From Haloprofundus marisrubri (GTDB taxonomy: Archaea > Halobacteriota > Halobacteria > Halobacteriales > Haloferacaceae), in contig NZ_LOPU01000037.1 in NCBI RefSeq assembly GCF_001469955.1, forward strand, positions 97,569 to 161,568: a stretch of DNA of 64,000 bases, given 5' to 3'. This document shows, in pieces, positions 26,731-35,827 of this stretch. Position 1 is the first letter of the stretch. Each line of letters starts with the position of its first letter. The translations under genes were made by a program, and so were the position numbers. The notes under the pieces are model-generated. The model made no database searches. It saw nothing but the letters and a program-made list of their open reading frames with translations, and was not told the DNA's origin.

Positions 26731-28581
26731 GTGCCGCTGGAGACACCGTCACGCATCGTGAAAGCGCTCGCCAGCCGCGGCTACAACGCCGAACGCGAAG
26801 CCGTGACGCTACTCGCCAGCGCAGCGAACCCCGCCGAGGCGATGGAACGTGCGCTCGACGCCGCACCCGACCACGCGCTTCGACTCACGGCCGAACACGT
26901 CAGAGCGGTGCTCGACGGCGGAGCCAACGCCGCGGACGCGCCGACGAAGACGAACTCGGAACCCGTTGGTTCCGGCGATTTGTCCGCTTCGGATGGGACC
27001 GCCGTTTCGGATGGTTCGCGTGCGTCGTCGAGTTCGAGCCCTTCCGACGAGTCGAGTCGTTCGAGCGCAACTCCCGCGACATCTACTCGAACGTCGACGG
27101 ATTCGGAAAACACGACGAACGCCGCCACAGACCGGTCGACACCGACGAACACTGCCGATATGCCCGCCGAGAACCCGTCCACCGACAACCCGTCTGTTTC
27201 CACTGCACACACCGACGAAAACTCGTCGACACCGTCGGGTTCTCCAGTGGAAACAGAGGGGTCAACAACACCGTCGGCGGGAACAGCTACCGGAACCGAA
27301 TCTGAGTCAGTCGACCCTCGAACTGTGAGTTCGACCGACGCTGCTTCGGAGTCTTCGCACGTCCGAGACCCCGCCAAACGCTCGTTGGAAATCACCAACG
27401 ACATGACCGGTGCGAGCACTGGAACCGGCGAGTACAAGCAGTTCGTCACGACGTTCCGGGACCGCTACGACCGCCTGTCGAAACTGCTCCGCGGTCGAGT
27501 CAATCACCGGCCGACGAAAGCCATCGGTGACATGGTCGGCGGCAGCGAAGTCGACCTCATCGGCCTCGTCAACGACGTGCGCTCGACGGCGAGCGGTCAC
27601 TGGCTCGTCGAGCTAGAAGACACCACGGGGACGTTTCCCTGCTTGGTGATGAAGGACAAAGGAATCGCCGACAACGTCGCCGAACTCCTGATGGACGAGT
27701 GTATCGCCATCCAAGGGACGCTCTCGGACGACTCGGGTATCGTCTTCGTCGACACGCTGCATTTCCCGGACGTCCCCAGAACGTTCCGACCGAAAACCGC
27801 CGACAGACACGTTCAAGCCGCCCTGATTTCGGATGTCCACGTCGGCAGTCAGGAGTTCATGGCCGACGCGTGGCACTCGTTTACCGACTGGCTCCACACC
27901 GAGGAGGCCGAACCCGTCGAGTATCTCCTCATCGCCGGCGACATGGTCGAAGGTGTCGGGGTCTACCCGAACCAAGACGAGGAACTCGACACCGTCGACA
28001 TCTACGACCAGTACGAGGAGTTCTCCGAACATCTCAAAGAAGTGCCCGCCGACACGGAAATCGTCATGATTCCGGGCAACCACGACGCAGTCCGCCTCGC
28101 CGAACCGCAACCCGGTTTCGACGAGGAACTCCGCGACATCATGACCGCCCACGACGCGCGCATCACCTCGAACCCCTCCACCGTCACTATCGAGAACGTC
28201 TCCGTTCTCATGTATCACGGCGTCTCGCTCGACGAGGTCATCGCCGAACTCCCATCCGAAAAAGCGAGTTACGACGAACCGCACAAGGCGATGTACCAAC
28301 TGCTGAAGAAACGCCACGTCGCCCCGCAGTACGGCGGTCACATGCGCCTCGCCCCCGAGGAGCGCGACTATCTCGTCATCGACGACGTTCCCGAAGTGTT
28401 CCACACGGGTCACGTCCACAAACTCGGCTGGGGGAAGTACCACAACGTTTTGGCCGTCAATTCGGGCTGTTGGCAGGAACAGACCGACTTCCAGAAGAGC
28501 GTCAACATAAACCCGGACTCCGGCTACGCGCCGATTCTCGACTTGGATACGTTGGATATGACGGTCCGTAAGTTCGCGTAG
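26731..28581 (+). CDS. polD1: DNA polymerase D small subunit (DP1), 3'-5' exonuclease
   Basis: A GTG at 26731 (VPLETPSRIVKALASRGYNA) gives 616 residues. An N-terminal helical domain (to about 70) is joined by a 150-residue Ser/Thr/Glu-rich linker to an OB fold (about 230-330) and a calcineurin-like phosphoesterase domain: ISDVHVGSQEF, LIAGDMVEGVG, PGNHDAVRLAE, LMYHGVS and HTGHVHKLGWG. These metal-binding motifs are intact, so exonuclease proofreading should be active. The large subunit is not in the window. The linker DNA carries an inverted pair of ORB-like sites. Confidence 0.95.
   Translation: MPLETPSRIVKALASRGYNAEREAVTLLASAANPAEAMERALDAAPDHALRLTAEHVRAVLDGGANAADAPTKTNSEPVGSGDLSASDGTAVSDGSRASSSSSPSDESSRSSATPATSTRTSTDSENTTNAATDRSTPTNTADMPAENPSTDNPSVSTAHTDENSSTPSGSPVETEGSTTPSAGTATGTESESVDPRTVSSTDAASESSHVRDPAKRSLEITNDMTGASTGTGEYKQFVTTFRDRYDRLSKLLRGRVNHRPTKAIGDMVGGSEVDLIGLVNDVRSTASGHWLVELEDTTGTFPCLVMKDKGIADNVAELLMDECIAIQGTLSDDSGIVFVDTLHFPDVPRTFRPKTADRHVQAALISDVHVGSQEFMADAWHSFTDWLHTEEAEPVEYLLIAGDMVEGVGVYPNQDEELDTVDIYDQYEEFSEHLKEVPADTEIVMIPGNHDAVRLAEPQPGFDEELRDIMTAHDARITSNPSTVTIENVSVLMYHGVSLDEVIAELPSEKASYDEPHKAMYQLLKKRHVAPQYGGHMRLAPEERDYLVIDDVPEVFHTGHVHKLGWGKYHNVLAVNSGCWQEQTDFQKSVNINPDSGYAPILDLDTLDMTVRKFA
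27188..27262. other. Inverted ORB-like pair inside the PolD small-subunit gene
   Basis: ACCCGTCTGTTTCCACTG (27188-27205) and CAGTGGAAACAGAGGGGT (27245-27262) are reverse complements with one mismatch. Both match the ORB core (CCAGTGGAAACAnAGGGGT), G-rich ends outward, as in the origin. They lie in the low-complexity linker codons about 3.3 kb beyond the orc1 start. Confidence 0.55.
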
Positions 28582-28604
28582 GAGTGCGCTTGTTTTCTCT
28601 ATCG

Positions 28605-29006
28605 TCAGATGGAGTCCTCTGGCTGCAACGCTGCGAAATCAGCAACAGCCAGCGTCTGTCCAAACAGCATGAGTCCAATCCCTGCGACACCGACCGGAAC
28701 TGAAACCGCAAGGAGTAACGAACAGGTGAACGCTCCGATACCGCCACCAATCGCGCCTCGTTTTCGGGACACTTGCTCTTTTGTTTCGGGTCGAAGCAGC
28801 CGATACCAGCTATCTTTACACCCGAGCAAGAACGCAGTCGATACCCCGTAGAGCGGCAGAATCGACAGTACGACCAGACTGTTCGTTTTGGTGAACCGCA
28901 GAGTGATTATCGTCACAGTCATCCCGACGAAAATCGAGAGGGCGTAGCGGATGGAACGTCGCATACGCATCGTGGTTCGACTTATGTCAAAAAGTGTTTG
29001 TTCCAC
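28605..29006 (-). CDS. Small membrane protein, about four helices, unknown
   Basis: 133 residues from ATG 29006, or 121 from the ATG at 28970 (MRMRRSIRYALS). Hydrophobic segments are YALSIFVGMTVTIITL, SLVVLSILPLYGVSTAFLLG, and two in the C-terminal half (AIGGGIGAFTCSLLLAVSVP, VGVAGIGLMLFGQTLAVAD). Base composition is visibly less GC-rich than flanking genes, which may mean transfer or weak selection. No family recognised. Confidence 0.55.
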   Translation of the reverse strand: MEQTLFDISRTTMRMRRSIRYALSIFVGMTVTIITLRFTKTNSLVVLSILPLYGVSTAFLLGCKDSWYRLLRPETKEQVSRKRGAIGGGIGAFTCSLLLAVSVPVGVAGIGLMLFGQTLAVADFAALQPEDSI

Positions 29007-29205
29007 GTCGAACCATTCCGAGCACTAACTCGGCGGACGAAATGACTCATTCCACAACTGACGTACGAACCGTTCGTTGACAGTCAATCCGCGATTTCCG
29101 AAGACGCAGAGACGAACACCGTACACGACTTCTTCGGACTACGAACACTCAATGAACACCGACCGCTCCGACACGTATTTCACGTCACACTGACAGCTAC
29201 GTTCG

Positions 29206-29661
29206 ATGCCCTCCCTCATCTCCGTCGTCAACGACGTAGCGACGTGGCCTCCGGAGTTTCTCGCGGCCGCCGCGGTTTTCGTCAGCCTCGTCATCGCCTC
29301 GCAACTCTGCTTCGCGTACGCACTCTACTCCGACTCAGTGGCCCGAGGGCGCAGCAGTCCGGAGACACAGGCCGCGCTGGCGTTTTTCGCTCCACTGTTC
29401 GGCCCGTTCGCACTCGTCTATCTCCTCCGTCTCTGGCGCATCCCCGACCGCAACCCGTCGCCGTCGAAGCGAGAACTCGTCGCTGCCGCGGTACCGCTCG
29501 GTGTTCTCGCGGCGTTCCTCGTCGGTGCGTTCGTCAGTCCGCCGGACCCGATTACGCAGATTCTCTACGCCGTCCCGACGATGCTCGTGACGATTCCGCT
29601 CGCGTATCTGGTCGTCTCCAAGCGAACTGAAGGGGGTTCGCGCCCCGAGCCGACTGCCTGA
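29206..29661 (+). CDS. Membrane protein of unknown function, 151 residues
   Basis: A TATA-like GTATTTC lies about 27 nt before the ATG. Four hydrophobic helices are visible (PEFLAAAAVFVSLVIASQLC, AALAFFAPLFGPFALVYLL, LVAAAVPLGVLAAFLVGAFV, AVPTMLVTIPLAYLVV). A short Arg/Pro loop (WRIPDRNPSPSKREL) separates helices two and three. No named family; it is convergent with 28605-29006 only across a 200-base divergent gap. Confidence 0.65.
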   Translation: MPSLISVVNDVATWPPEFLAAAAVFVSLVIASQLCFAYALYSDSVARGRSSPETQAALAFFAPLFGPFALVYLLRLWRIPDRNPSPSKRELVAAAVPLGVLAAFLVGAFVSPPDPITQILYAVPTMLVTIPLAYLVVSKRTEGGSRPEPTA

Positions 29662-29753
29662 GCGCGACGCTTGCGTCTCGGTACCACCCATCGCGTGTAC
29701 TCGGCGTGCACCACCGCCGTCTCCCTTTTAGCGAGGCGTTCCAGGATGTGGGT

Positions 29754-30875
29754 ATGTCCGAATCCGACGCGCTGTTCGAGGCGTACGAGTTCGAGGGAGT
29801 GTCGCTCGACAACCGAGTCGGCCTCGCGCCGATGACCCGAACCAGTGCGACAGACGACGGCCGCGCCACTGAACGAATGGCGCAGTACTACGCCAAGTTC
29901 GCCCGCGGCGGGTTCGGGTTTCTCGTCTCCGAGGGCGTCTACCCCGACACCGAGTACAGCCAAGGCTACCTGAACCAACCCGGTCTCGCCACCGAGGAAC
30001 AGACCGAAGCGTGGCAGCAGGTGACCGAGGCGGTCCACGAGGAGGGCAAACCCATCTTCGCGCAGTTGATGCACGCCGGCGCGATTTCGCAGGGTAATCG
30101 CTACGAGGACGAGACGGTGGCTCCCTCCGCGATTCAACCCGACGGCGAGAAATCGGAACTGTACGGCGGCAGTGGCGCGTTCGACACACCGCGCGAACTG
30201 GAACTGGAGGAACTCGGCGACATCGAGGCGTCGTTCGTCGACGCGGCGAAAAATGCTAAGGAAGCCGGCTTCGACGGCATCGAACTGCACGCCGCCAACG
30301 GCTACCTGCTCAACGAGTTCCTCGCACCCGACGCGAACCAGCGCGAGGACCGCTACGGCGGTGACGCCGAGAACCGCGCACGGTTCCCCGCCGAAGTCGT
30401 CGAAGCCGTCTCCGCGGCGCTACCCGACGAGTTCGTCGTCGGCATCCGCGTCTCGCAGACGAAGGTGAACGACGAAACCTACGAGTGGCCCGGCGAGGAG
30501 TACGCCGCGACGGTGTTCGAAGAACTCGCCGAAGCGGGTGCAGACTACATCCACACCACCGAAGGCGACGCGCTTGCACCGGCGTTTGGCGACGACGGCC
30601 CGACGTTCGCCGAACTCGCCGCAGAACACGCGGACACGACGGTCATCGCAAACGGCGGACTCGGTGACCCCGAGTCGGCCCGTGCCTCCCTCGACGACGG
30701 CGCGGACCTGCTGACGCTCGGCACGAGCGCGCTCGCCAACGCCGACTGGCCCGAACGCGTCCGAAACGGCGAGGAACTCGACGAGTTCGACCCCGGTGCG
30801 ATTCTCGTTCCCGAGGCGAGCATCGGCGACAACGAACTCCCCGACGACGCTGTCTCGACACCGGCCGACGACTGA
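29754..30875 (+). CDS. NADH:flavin oxidoreductase, old yellow enzyme family
   Basis: 373 residues from MSESDALFEAYEFEG; TTTTAG centred 26 nt upstream supports this start over the ATG at 29706. OYE features: RVGLAPMTRTSA near the N-terminus, FAQLMHAGAIS, the substrate-binding ELHAANGYLLNEFLAPDANQ followed by REDRYGGDAENR, VVGIRVSQTKV and the C-terminal FMN-phosphate site ANGGLG...LLTLGTSALANADWP. It should bind FMN and reduce electron-poor alkenes with NAD(P)H; the natural substrate is unknown. Confidence 0.9.
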   Translation: MSESDALFEAYEFEGVSLDNRVGLAPMTRTSATDDGRATERMAQYYAKFARGGFGFLVSEGVYPDTEYSQGYLNQPGLATEEQTEAWQQVTEAVHEEGKPIFAQLMHAGAISQGNRYEDETVAPSAIQPDGEKSELYGGSGAFDTPRELELEELGDIEASFVDAAKNAKEAGFDGIELHAANGYLLNEFLAPDANQREDRYGGDAENRARFPAEVVEAVSAALPDEFVVGIRVSQTKVNDETYEWPGEEYAATVFEELAEAGADYIHTTEGDALAPAFGDDGPTFAELAAEHADTTVIANGGLGDPESARASLDDGADLLTLGTSALANADWPERVRNGEELDEFDPGAILVPEASIGDNELPDDAVSTPADD

Positions 30876-30897
30876 ACCGCCGTCTGCTCGCCTCCGT

Positions 30898-31356
30898 CTA
30901 CGGTCGAAGCCGGTATCTGACGGTCCGCTGACCGTCGAACATCGGACCCGTCCCCTGTTCTTCGAAGCCGACACGCTCTGCGGCCCCGCGGAGACTGTCG
31001 TCGTCGGCCCCGACGAGTAGTTCCGTCTCCATGCCTTCGGTCCGTGCGAACCGAAGCGGTTCCTCGAGCAGTCGCTCGACGGCCTCGGCCTGTCCGCCGA
31101 ACTGCGTGACGTGGACGGTTCGCTCCTTCGCGTCGTAACTGACGAAGCCGACGATTGGCTCGTCGGTGTCGTCCGGTCGGTCGGTCTCGGCTGTCTCCTC
31201 GCCGTCGGCGTCCTCGTTCGGTCCCGAGACGGTGTTGGCCTCGGTGGCGACGTGGACGGTTCTGTCGTGGACGAGATTCCGCATCACGTCGGTCGGCGCG
31301 TCGGCGATACCGGCGAGGGCCTCGGCGTCGGCTTCGACCGCATCGCGTATCTCCAT
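30898..31356 (-). CDS. GNAT-family acetyltransferase, small
   Basis: 152 residues from MEIRDAVEADAEALAGIADA. It keeps the GNAT N-terminal pattern and a central strand-turn (PIVGFVSYDAKERTVHVTQF), but the usual acetyl-CoA loop is weak (FGGQAEAVERLLEEPLRFAR) and an acidic insert (DADGEETAETDRPDDTDEP) interrupts the sheet. The substrate is unknown. It is divergent from aspartate kinase. Confidence 0.65.
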   Translation of the reverse strand: MEIRDAVEADAEALAGIADAPTDVMRNLVHDRTVHVATEANTVSGPNEDADGEETAETDRPDDTDEPIVGFVSYDAKERTVHVTQFGGQAEAVERLLEEPLRFARTEGMETELLVGADDDSLRGAAERVGFEEQGTGPMFDGQRTVRYRLRP

Positions 31357-31503
31357 GAACGCAGATTCCGCGGCGGCGCGCTTAAGCCCGTGGGTACGTT
31401 TCGCACAGTTTTGGGTCGGCGGCCGCTCCGCCTGCGCATTCGAAGACCGGCAACCGTTGGGAGAGTGAACACAGTTATGCGTGCTCCACCGCAATCGCAC
31501 CCC

Positions 31504-31560
31504 ATGTCTGAGCACCACGGGACAATCCGACTTCGAGAGGTGACGCTCGTATGCGAGTAG
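31504..31560 (+). CDS. Possible 18-codon leader peptide before aspartate kinase
   Basis: ATG at 31504 opens MSEHHGTIRLREVTLVCE, and its TAG stop (31558-31560) lies just inside lysC, whose ATG is at 31551. A TATA-like AGTTATGC (31473-31480) is centred 27 nt before this ATG, so the mRNA would begin here rather than at lysC. That geometry suggests coupled translation. No run of Thr, Lys or Met codons is present, so classic attenuation is not indicated. Confidence 0.35.
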   Translation: MSEHHGTIRLREVTLVCE

Positions 31561-32729
31561 TCGCCAAGTTCGGGGGGACCAGCCTCGGCAGCGGCGACCG
31601 AATCAACCGCGCCGCCGACTCCGTCGCCGCAGCGGTCGAACAGGGACACGAAATCGCCGTCGTCGCCAGCGCGATGGGCAACACGACCGACGACCTGCTC
31701 GACGAGATTCAGTTCGAAGCCGACGACCGCGACCGCGCCGAAATCGTCAGCATGGGAGAGCGGACCAGTGTCCGGATGCTGAAGGCTGCGCTCGCCGCTC
31801 GCGGCGTCGACGCGCTGTTCGTCGAACCCGGTACCGAGGAGTGGCCCATCATCACGAACGACCTCGGCGAAGTCGACGTCGAGGAGACGAAGCGCCGCGC
31901 CGCCGACCTCGCCGCGGAACTCGACGGCGTCGTCCCCGTCATCACCGGCTTCTTGGCACAGAACCACGACGGCGAGATAACGACGCTCGGTCGCGGCGGC
32001 AGCGACACCAGCGCCGTCATGCTCGGCAAGTACATGGACGCCGACGAAGTCGTCATCGTCACCGACGTCGAAGGCGTCATGACCGGCGACCCCCGCGTCG
32101 TCGAAGGGGCGCGAAACGTCGGCCGCATCACCGTCGACGAACTCCGAAACCTCTCGTTTCGCGGCGCGGAAGTCGTCGCGCCGAGCGCACTGAGTTACAA
32201 AGACGACCACCTCGCGGTCCGCGTTGTCCACTACCAACACGGTGACCTGCTGACCGGCGGCACTCAAATCGAAGGCCAGTTCCGCAACCTCATCGACCTT
32301 CAGGAGACGCAGTTGGCTTGTCTCACCGTCGCCGGGCGGGCGATTCGAAATCGTCCAGGAATCCTCGCCGACCTCTCGGAGTCGCTTCGAACCGCCGACA
32401 TCAACATCGAAGCCGTCGCCAGCGGGATGGATTCGGTCACCTTCTACGTCGCCACCGAGGAAGCCGAAGAAGCCGAGAGCCTGCTGCACGACTCGGTGGT
32501 CGCCGACCAGTCGCTCTCCAGCGTCACCGTCGACGAAGCCGTCGCCGTCATCCGAATCACGGGCGGCGAGTTGCCGAATCAGCCGGGAATCATCCGCGGC
32601 ATCGTCTCGCCGCTGGCGGAAGCCGGCATCAACATCCACGACCTCATCACCAGCGCTACCTCTGTGGCTGTCTTCGTCGACTGGGAGGACCGCGAACGGA
32701 CGCTCGAAATCGTCCAGAAAGGGTTGTAG
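31551..32729 (+). CDS. lysC: Aspartate kinase
   Basis: 392 residues. The kinase domain has the N-terminal KFGGTSLGSGDRI motif, GRGGSDTSAVMLGKYMDADE and VTDVEGVMTGDPRVVEGA. Two C-terminal ACT domains follow (LACLTVAGRAIRNRPGILAD; AVAVIRITGGELPNQPGIIR), which bind amino-acid effectors. It phosphorylates aspartate for the Lys/Thr/Met branch. The start at 31551 (MRVVAKFGG) is conserved in the family. The methionine genes metX/metY of the same pathway lie 26 kb away. Confidence 0.95.
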   Translation: MRVVAKFGGTSLGSGDRINRAADSVAAAVEQGHEIAVVASAMGNTTDDLLDEIQFEADDRDRAEIVSMGERTSVRMLKAALAARGVDALFVEPGTEEWPIITNDLGEVDVEETKRRAADLAAELDGVVPVITGFLAQNHDGEITTLGRGGSDTSAVMLGKYMDADEVVIVTDVEGVMTGDPRVVEGARNVGRITVDELRNLSFRGAEVVAPSALSYKDDHLAVRVVHYQHGDLLTGGTQIEGQFRNLIDLQETQLACLTVAGRAIRNRPGILADLSESLRTADINIEAVASGMDSVTFYVATEEAEEAESLLHDSVVADQSLSSVTVDEAVAVIRITGGELPNQPGIIRGIVSPLAEAGINIHDLITSATSVAVFVDWEDRERTLEIVQKGL

Positions 32730-32791
32730 CTCCCTTCTATCGCGCCGAATCGCTCGACGAGACTGGTGGTCTGTCTTCTCGCAGTCTTCCC

Positions 32792-32796
32792 TTTTT
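32792..32796 (+). terminator. T5 terminator after lysC
   Basis: TTTTT within CTTCCCTTTTTGACG, about 65 bases after the lysC stop and before the tnaA promoter. Confidence 0.4.
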
Positions 32797-32883
32797 GACG
32801 ATGCACAGATTTCACTCCACCTGCGCAGGACCGGCGACTGACGGGCACTGTTGCACAGCAACGCACGGACGCTCTCGTGGCGG

Positions 32884-32890
32884 TATTAAG
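32884..32890 (+). promoter_or_regulatory. TATA box of tnaA
   Basis: TATTAAG is centred 27 nt before the ATG, fitting a leaderless message. In Haloferax the tnaA promoter is known to be strongly tryptophan-inducible; whether this one is controlled the same way is inferred only from orthology. Confidence 0.55.
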
Positions 32891-32913
32891 AGACCCGAGC
32901 GACGACGCCGACC

Positions 32914-34260
32914 ATGCGCTCTTACAAAGCGAAGATGGTCGAGACCATCTCGCTTCCCTCCCGCGAGAAACGCGAGGCGATTCTGGACGAGGCCGGCTAC
33001 AACGCGTTCAACATCCCGGCCGAACACGTCTACATCGACCTCCTGACCGACAGCGGCACCGGCACGATGAGCGACGAACAGTGGGCGGCGCTGTTCCGCG
33101 GCGACGAGTCCTACGCCGGCAGTACGAGTTTCGCCAAACTCCGCGAGGCCGTCGAGGACGTGATGGGCTTCCCGCACGTCGTTCCGACGCATCAAGGTCG
33201 CGGTGCCGAAAACGTCCTCTACGGCTGTCTCGTCGACGAGGGCGACATCGTCCTCAACAACGCACACTTCGACACGACCCGCGCACACGTCGCCAATCAG
33301 GGCGCGGACCCCGTCGACTGCCCCATCGAGGGCGCGAAGGACCCGAGCGTCGACGGCCCGTTCAAAGGCGACTTCTCTGTCGAGCGCGCCCGCGAAATCG
33401 TCGCCGACGTCGGCGCGGACGCGATTCCGGTCGTCGTGCTCACCATCACGAACAACTCGACGGCCGGACAGCCAGTCAGCGTGGAGAACACGCGCGAGGT
33501 GGCGGACTTCGCCGCCGAAATCGACGCGACGTTCGTCGTCGATGCCTGCCGCTTCGCCGAGAACGCCTACTTCGTCCAACAGCGCGAAGCCGAGTTCGAT
33601 GGAAGTTCGATTGCCGACATCGTCCGCGAGCAACTGTCGTACGCCGATGCCGTCACGATGAGCGGCAAGAAGGAAGCGCTCGTCAACATCGGCGGCTTCG
33701 CCGCGATGCACGACGCCGAACTCTTCGAGGCCGCCAAACAGCGCGCCATTCTCTACGAGGGCTTTCCGACCTACGGCGGCATGGCCGGCCGCGACATCGA
33801 GGCGATGGCCGTCGGTCTCCGCGAAGCCGTCGAACCGCCGTACGTCGAAGAGCGCGTCCAGCAGGTCCAAGAACTCGGCGAGATGCTCGAAGCCGAGGGC
33901 GTCCCCGTCTACAAACCCGTCGGCGGTCACGCCGTCTATCTCGATGCTGGGCAACTGTTCTCACAGCTACCCAGAGAGCAGTTCCCCGGACAGGTGCTCG
34001 TCTGCGAACTCTACCGCGAGGGCGGCGTTCGCGCCGTCGAACTCGGCAGTTTCGCGTTCCCCGGTGCGAACCGACTCGAACTCGTCCGTCTCGCGGTTCC
34101 GCGCCGCACCTACTCGCGCGAACACCTCGAACACGTCGCGGAGACGGCGGGTGCAGTCGCTGACCGCAGCGAGTACGTGACCGGCCTCGAAATCACCGGC
34201 GAACCGCCGGTTCCGGAACTGCGACATTTCTCGGCGACGCTCCGGCCGGTCACCGAGTAG
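32914..34260 (+). CDS. tnaA: Tryptophanase (tryptophan indole-lyase)
   Basis: 448 residues; a PLP enzyme splitting tryptophan into indole, pyruvate and ammonia. Motifs: LLTDSGTGTMSDEQWAALFR, VPTHQGRGAENVLYG, VVDACRFAENAYF, and the PLP-lysine loop TMSGKKEALVNIGG (Lys about 253). The sequence CELYREGGVRAVELGSF favours tryptophanase over tyrosine phenol-lyase, although MSGKKEALVNIGGF resembles the latter. It is monocistronic with its own promoter and terminates before the convergent phosphoesterase. Confidence 0.88.
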   Translation: MRSYKAKMVETISLPSREKREAILDEAGYNAFNIPAEHVYIDLLTDSGTGTMSDEQWAALFRGDESYAGSTSFAKLREAVEDVMGFPHVVPTHQGRGAENVLYGCLVDEGDIVLNNAHFDTTRAHVANQGADPVDCPIEGAKDPSVDGPFKGDFSVERAREIVADVGADAIPVVVLTITNNSTAGQPVSVENTREVADFAAEIDATFVVDACRFAENAYFVQQREAEFDGSSIADIVREQLSYADAVTMSGKKEALVNIGGFAAMHDAELFEAAKQRAILYEGFPTYGGMAGRDIEAMAVGLREAVEPPYVEERVQQVQELGEMLEAEGVPVYKPVGGHAVYLDAGQLFSQLPREQFPGQVLVCELYREGGVRAVELGSFAFPGANRLELVRLAVPRRTYSREHLEHVAETAGAVADRSEYVTGLEITGEPPVPELRHFSATLRPVTE

Positions 34261-34290
34261 CACGCACCACCGCCTTCTCGTCTCCGCGTT

Positions 34291-34950
34291 CTACCGGCCT
34301 TCGTACAACCGTGTCCCGATACGCTCGGGGAGACAGTTGGCTTCGACGGCGCGGACGACTTCGTCGATGTCGTAGTCGACGCGTCGCTCGTCGACGGTCA
34401 TCGCGTCCAAGTCGACGATGGCGTACGCCGCCCGCGAGTCGCCGTCTCGGGGTTGGCCGACGCTGCCGGGGTTCATCACGATACCCTCGTCGTACACCTC
34501 GTGGGCCTGAACGTGCGTGTGGCCCATCACGAGGACGTCTTCCTCGTCGAGTAGTTCGGGGATGAACTCGTCGGGGTAGGTGTAGTGGTCGGGGTTGTCC
34601 GGATGGCCGTGGACCAACCGAACGCGGCGGTCGGCGGTGAGTCGTTGCTGTGGAAGGCTCGCCAACCAGTCGAGTTGGGCCCCGTCGAGTCGCTCACGGG
34701 CGTACTCGACGCCGGCGCGCGCCATCTCGTTGAACCGAAACGCCGTCCCCTCGGCGACGGCGCGGTCGTGATTTCCTTGTACTGTGGGGACCGCTCGCTC
34801 GCGGAGTCGTTCGACGCACTCGACGGGCCAGGGGTTGTAGCCGACGATGTCACCCGCACAGACGATGGCGTCGACCGGTGACATATCGGACAGAACCGCG
34901 TCGAGGGCGACCATATTGCCGTGGATATCGGAGAGCACACCCAGCCGCAT
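34291..34950 (-). CDS. YfcE/MJ0936-type metallophosphoesterase
   Basis: 219 residues with the full calcineurin-like motif set: LSDIHGNMVALDAVL, CAGDIVGYNPWPVE, QGNHDRAVAEG, RLVHGHPDNPDH and LVMGHTHVQAHE, plus the terminal MNPGSVGQPRDGDSRAAYA. Members are Mn2+/Ni2+-dependent phosphodiesterases in the cytosol. The physiological substrate is unknown. Confidence 0.9.
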   Translation of the reverse strand: MRLGVLSDIHGNMVALDAVLSDMSPVDAIVCAGDIVGYNPWPVECVERLRERAVPTVQGNHDRAVAEGTAFRFNEMARAGVEYARERLDGAQLDWLASLPQQRLTADRRVRLVHGHPDNPDHYTYPDEFIPELLDEEDVLVMGHTHVQAHEVYDEGIVMNPGSVGQPRDGDSRAAYAIVDLDAMTVDERRVDYDIDEVVRAVEANCLPERIGTRLYEGR

Positions 34951-35125
34951 ACGCCCGGGTACAACACGAGGGCATTAGTGTTCGACGGCCACGTTCACCG
35001 GTGCTGACCAGTCGCGCCGCCCGTTCGTGCCGTTCACTCGCGTTCTCTATTCGCGTTCTCCGCCCGCTCGGATTCGCCTTCTCGCCGACTACCGACTCAC
35101 TGCTCGTGTCTCGTATCTCGTGTCT

Positions 35126-35701
35126 TCACTCGTTGGCGACGGCCGTCTCGACGCCCTCTTCGGAGACGGCGACGCCCGCCGCACAGACGGCGTGTTCGAA
35201 GTCGAGGTCGTACGCCTCGCGGGCGGCGTCTTCGGCCGTCGTCGCCGCGAAATCGAACGCTCGTGGACTGTCCTCCTCGTAGGTGGCGACGAGCGTCGGT
35301 TCCTCGACGGACTCCACGAGCACGGCGTCCTTGCGGACGATGCCGATGGTCGCCGACTCCGCGCCGACGACGCCGGCGATTCGCGGCGTGTCGTAGTCGT
35401 CCTTCTCGTAATCGAGCGCGAGAAGACTCTCGACGAGGGCGTCGCGGGCGGGGTAACCGAGGTCCAGTTTCTCCGTGATGGGGTCGACCTGCGAGCCGTT
35501 GCCGACGACGACGTCGCCCGATTCCGTCTCTCGCACACAGTTGTAGGAGATGTAGGGGTTGTCCGTCTCCGGCGCGTCGGGTTTCGGCGAGACGGTGAGC
35601 GCGCTCTCGCGTTCGACTATCTGTCTGTTGGGGAACGACCGCGAGGAGACTCGGTAGGCGGCGATTCCGGGTCCGACGACGATGAAGCGTCCGACGTACA
35701 T
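35126..35701 (-). CDS. purO: IMP cyclohydrolase, archaeal type
   Basis: 191 residues starting [20 protein letters not shown] and continuing [12 protein letters not shown], the archaeal PurO signature; later [20 protein letters not shown] and [13 protein letters not shown]. It catalyses the last step of purine synthesis, FAICAR to IMP. A 5-bp inverted repeat (TGCAC-GAAA-GTGCA, 35701-35714) overlaps the start codon and could be an operator. Expected length for the family is about 190-200. Confidence 0.92.
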   Translation of the reverse strand: MYVGRFIVVGPGIAAYRVSSRSFPNRQIVERESALTVSPKPDAPETDNPYISYNCVRETESGDVVVGNGSQVDPITEKLDLGYPARDALVESLLALDYEKDDYDTPRIAGVVGAESATIGIVRKDAVLVESVEEPTLVATYEEDSPRAFDFAATTAEDAAREAYDLDFEHAVCAAGVAVSEEGVETAVANE

Positions 35702-35794
35702 GCACGAAAGTGCATATCTCGCGCTGAAATAGCTGACGGTTTATGCAGTATCGTTCCTGTGTCTCGCGGTCGCAGGGCGACTCCAACGCGCAAC

Positions 35795-35802
35795 GTTTAC
35801 AT
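35795..35802 (+). promoter_or_regulatory. TATA box of tRNA-Gln
   Basis: TTTACATA lies about 30 nt upstream of the mature 5' end, consistent with transcription starting a few bases before the tRNA. Confidence 0.6.
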
Positions 35803-35827
35803 ATTCACGGGGGTTACGAAGCGATGC

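Noticed and set aside
31284..32861. Minus-strand frame of 525 codons opposite aspartate kinase
   Set aside because: Shadow of lysC; composition is that of an antisense frame and no motif is present.
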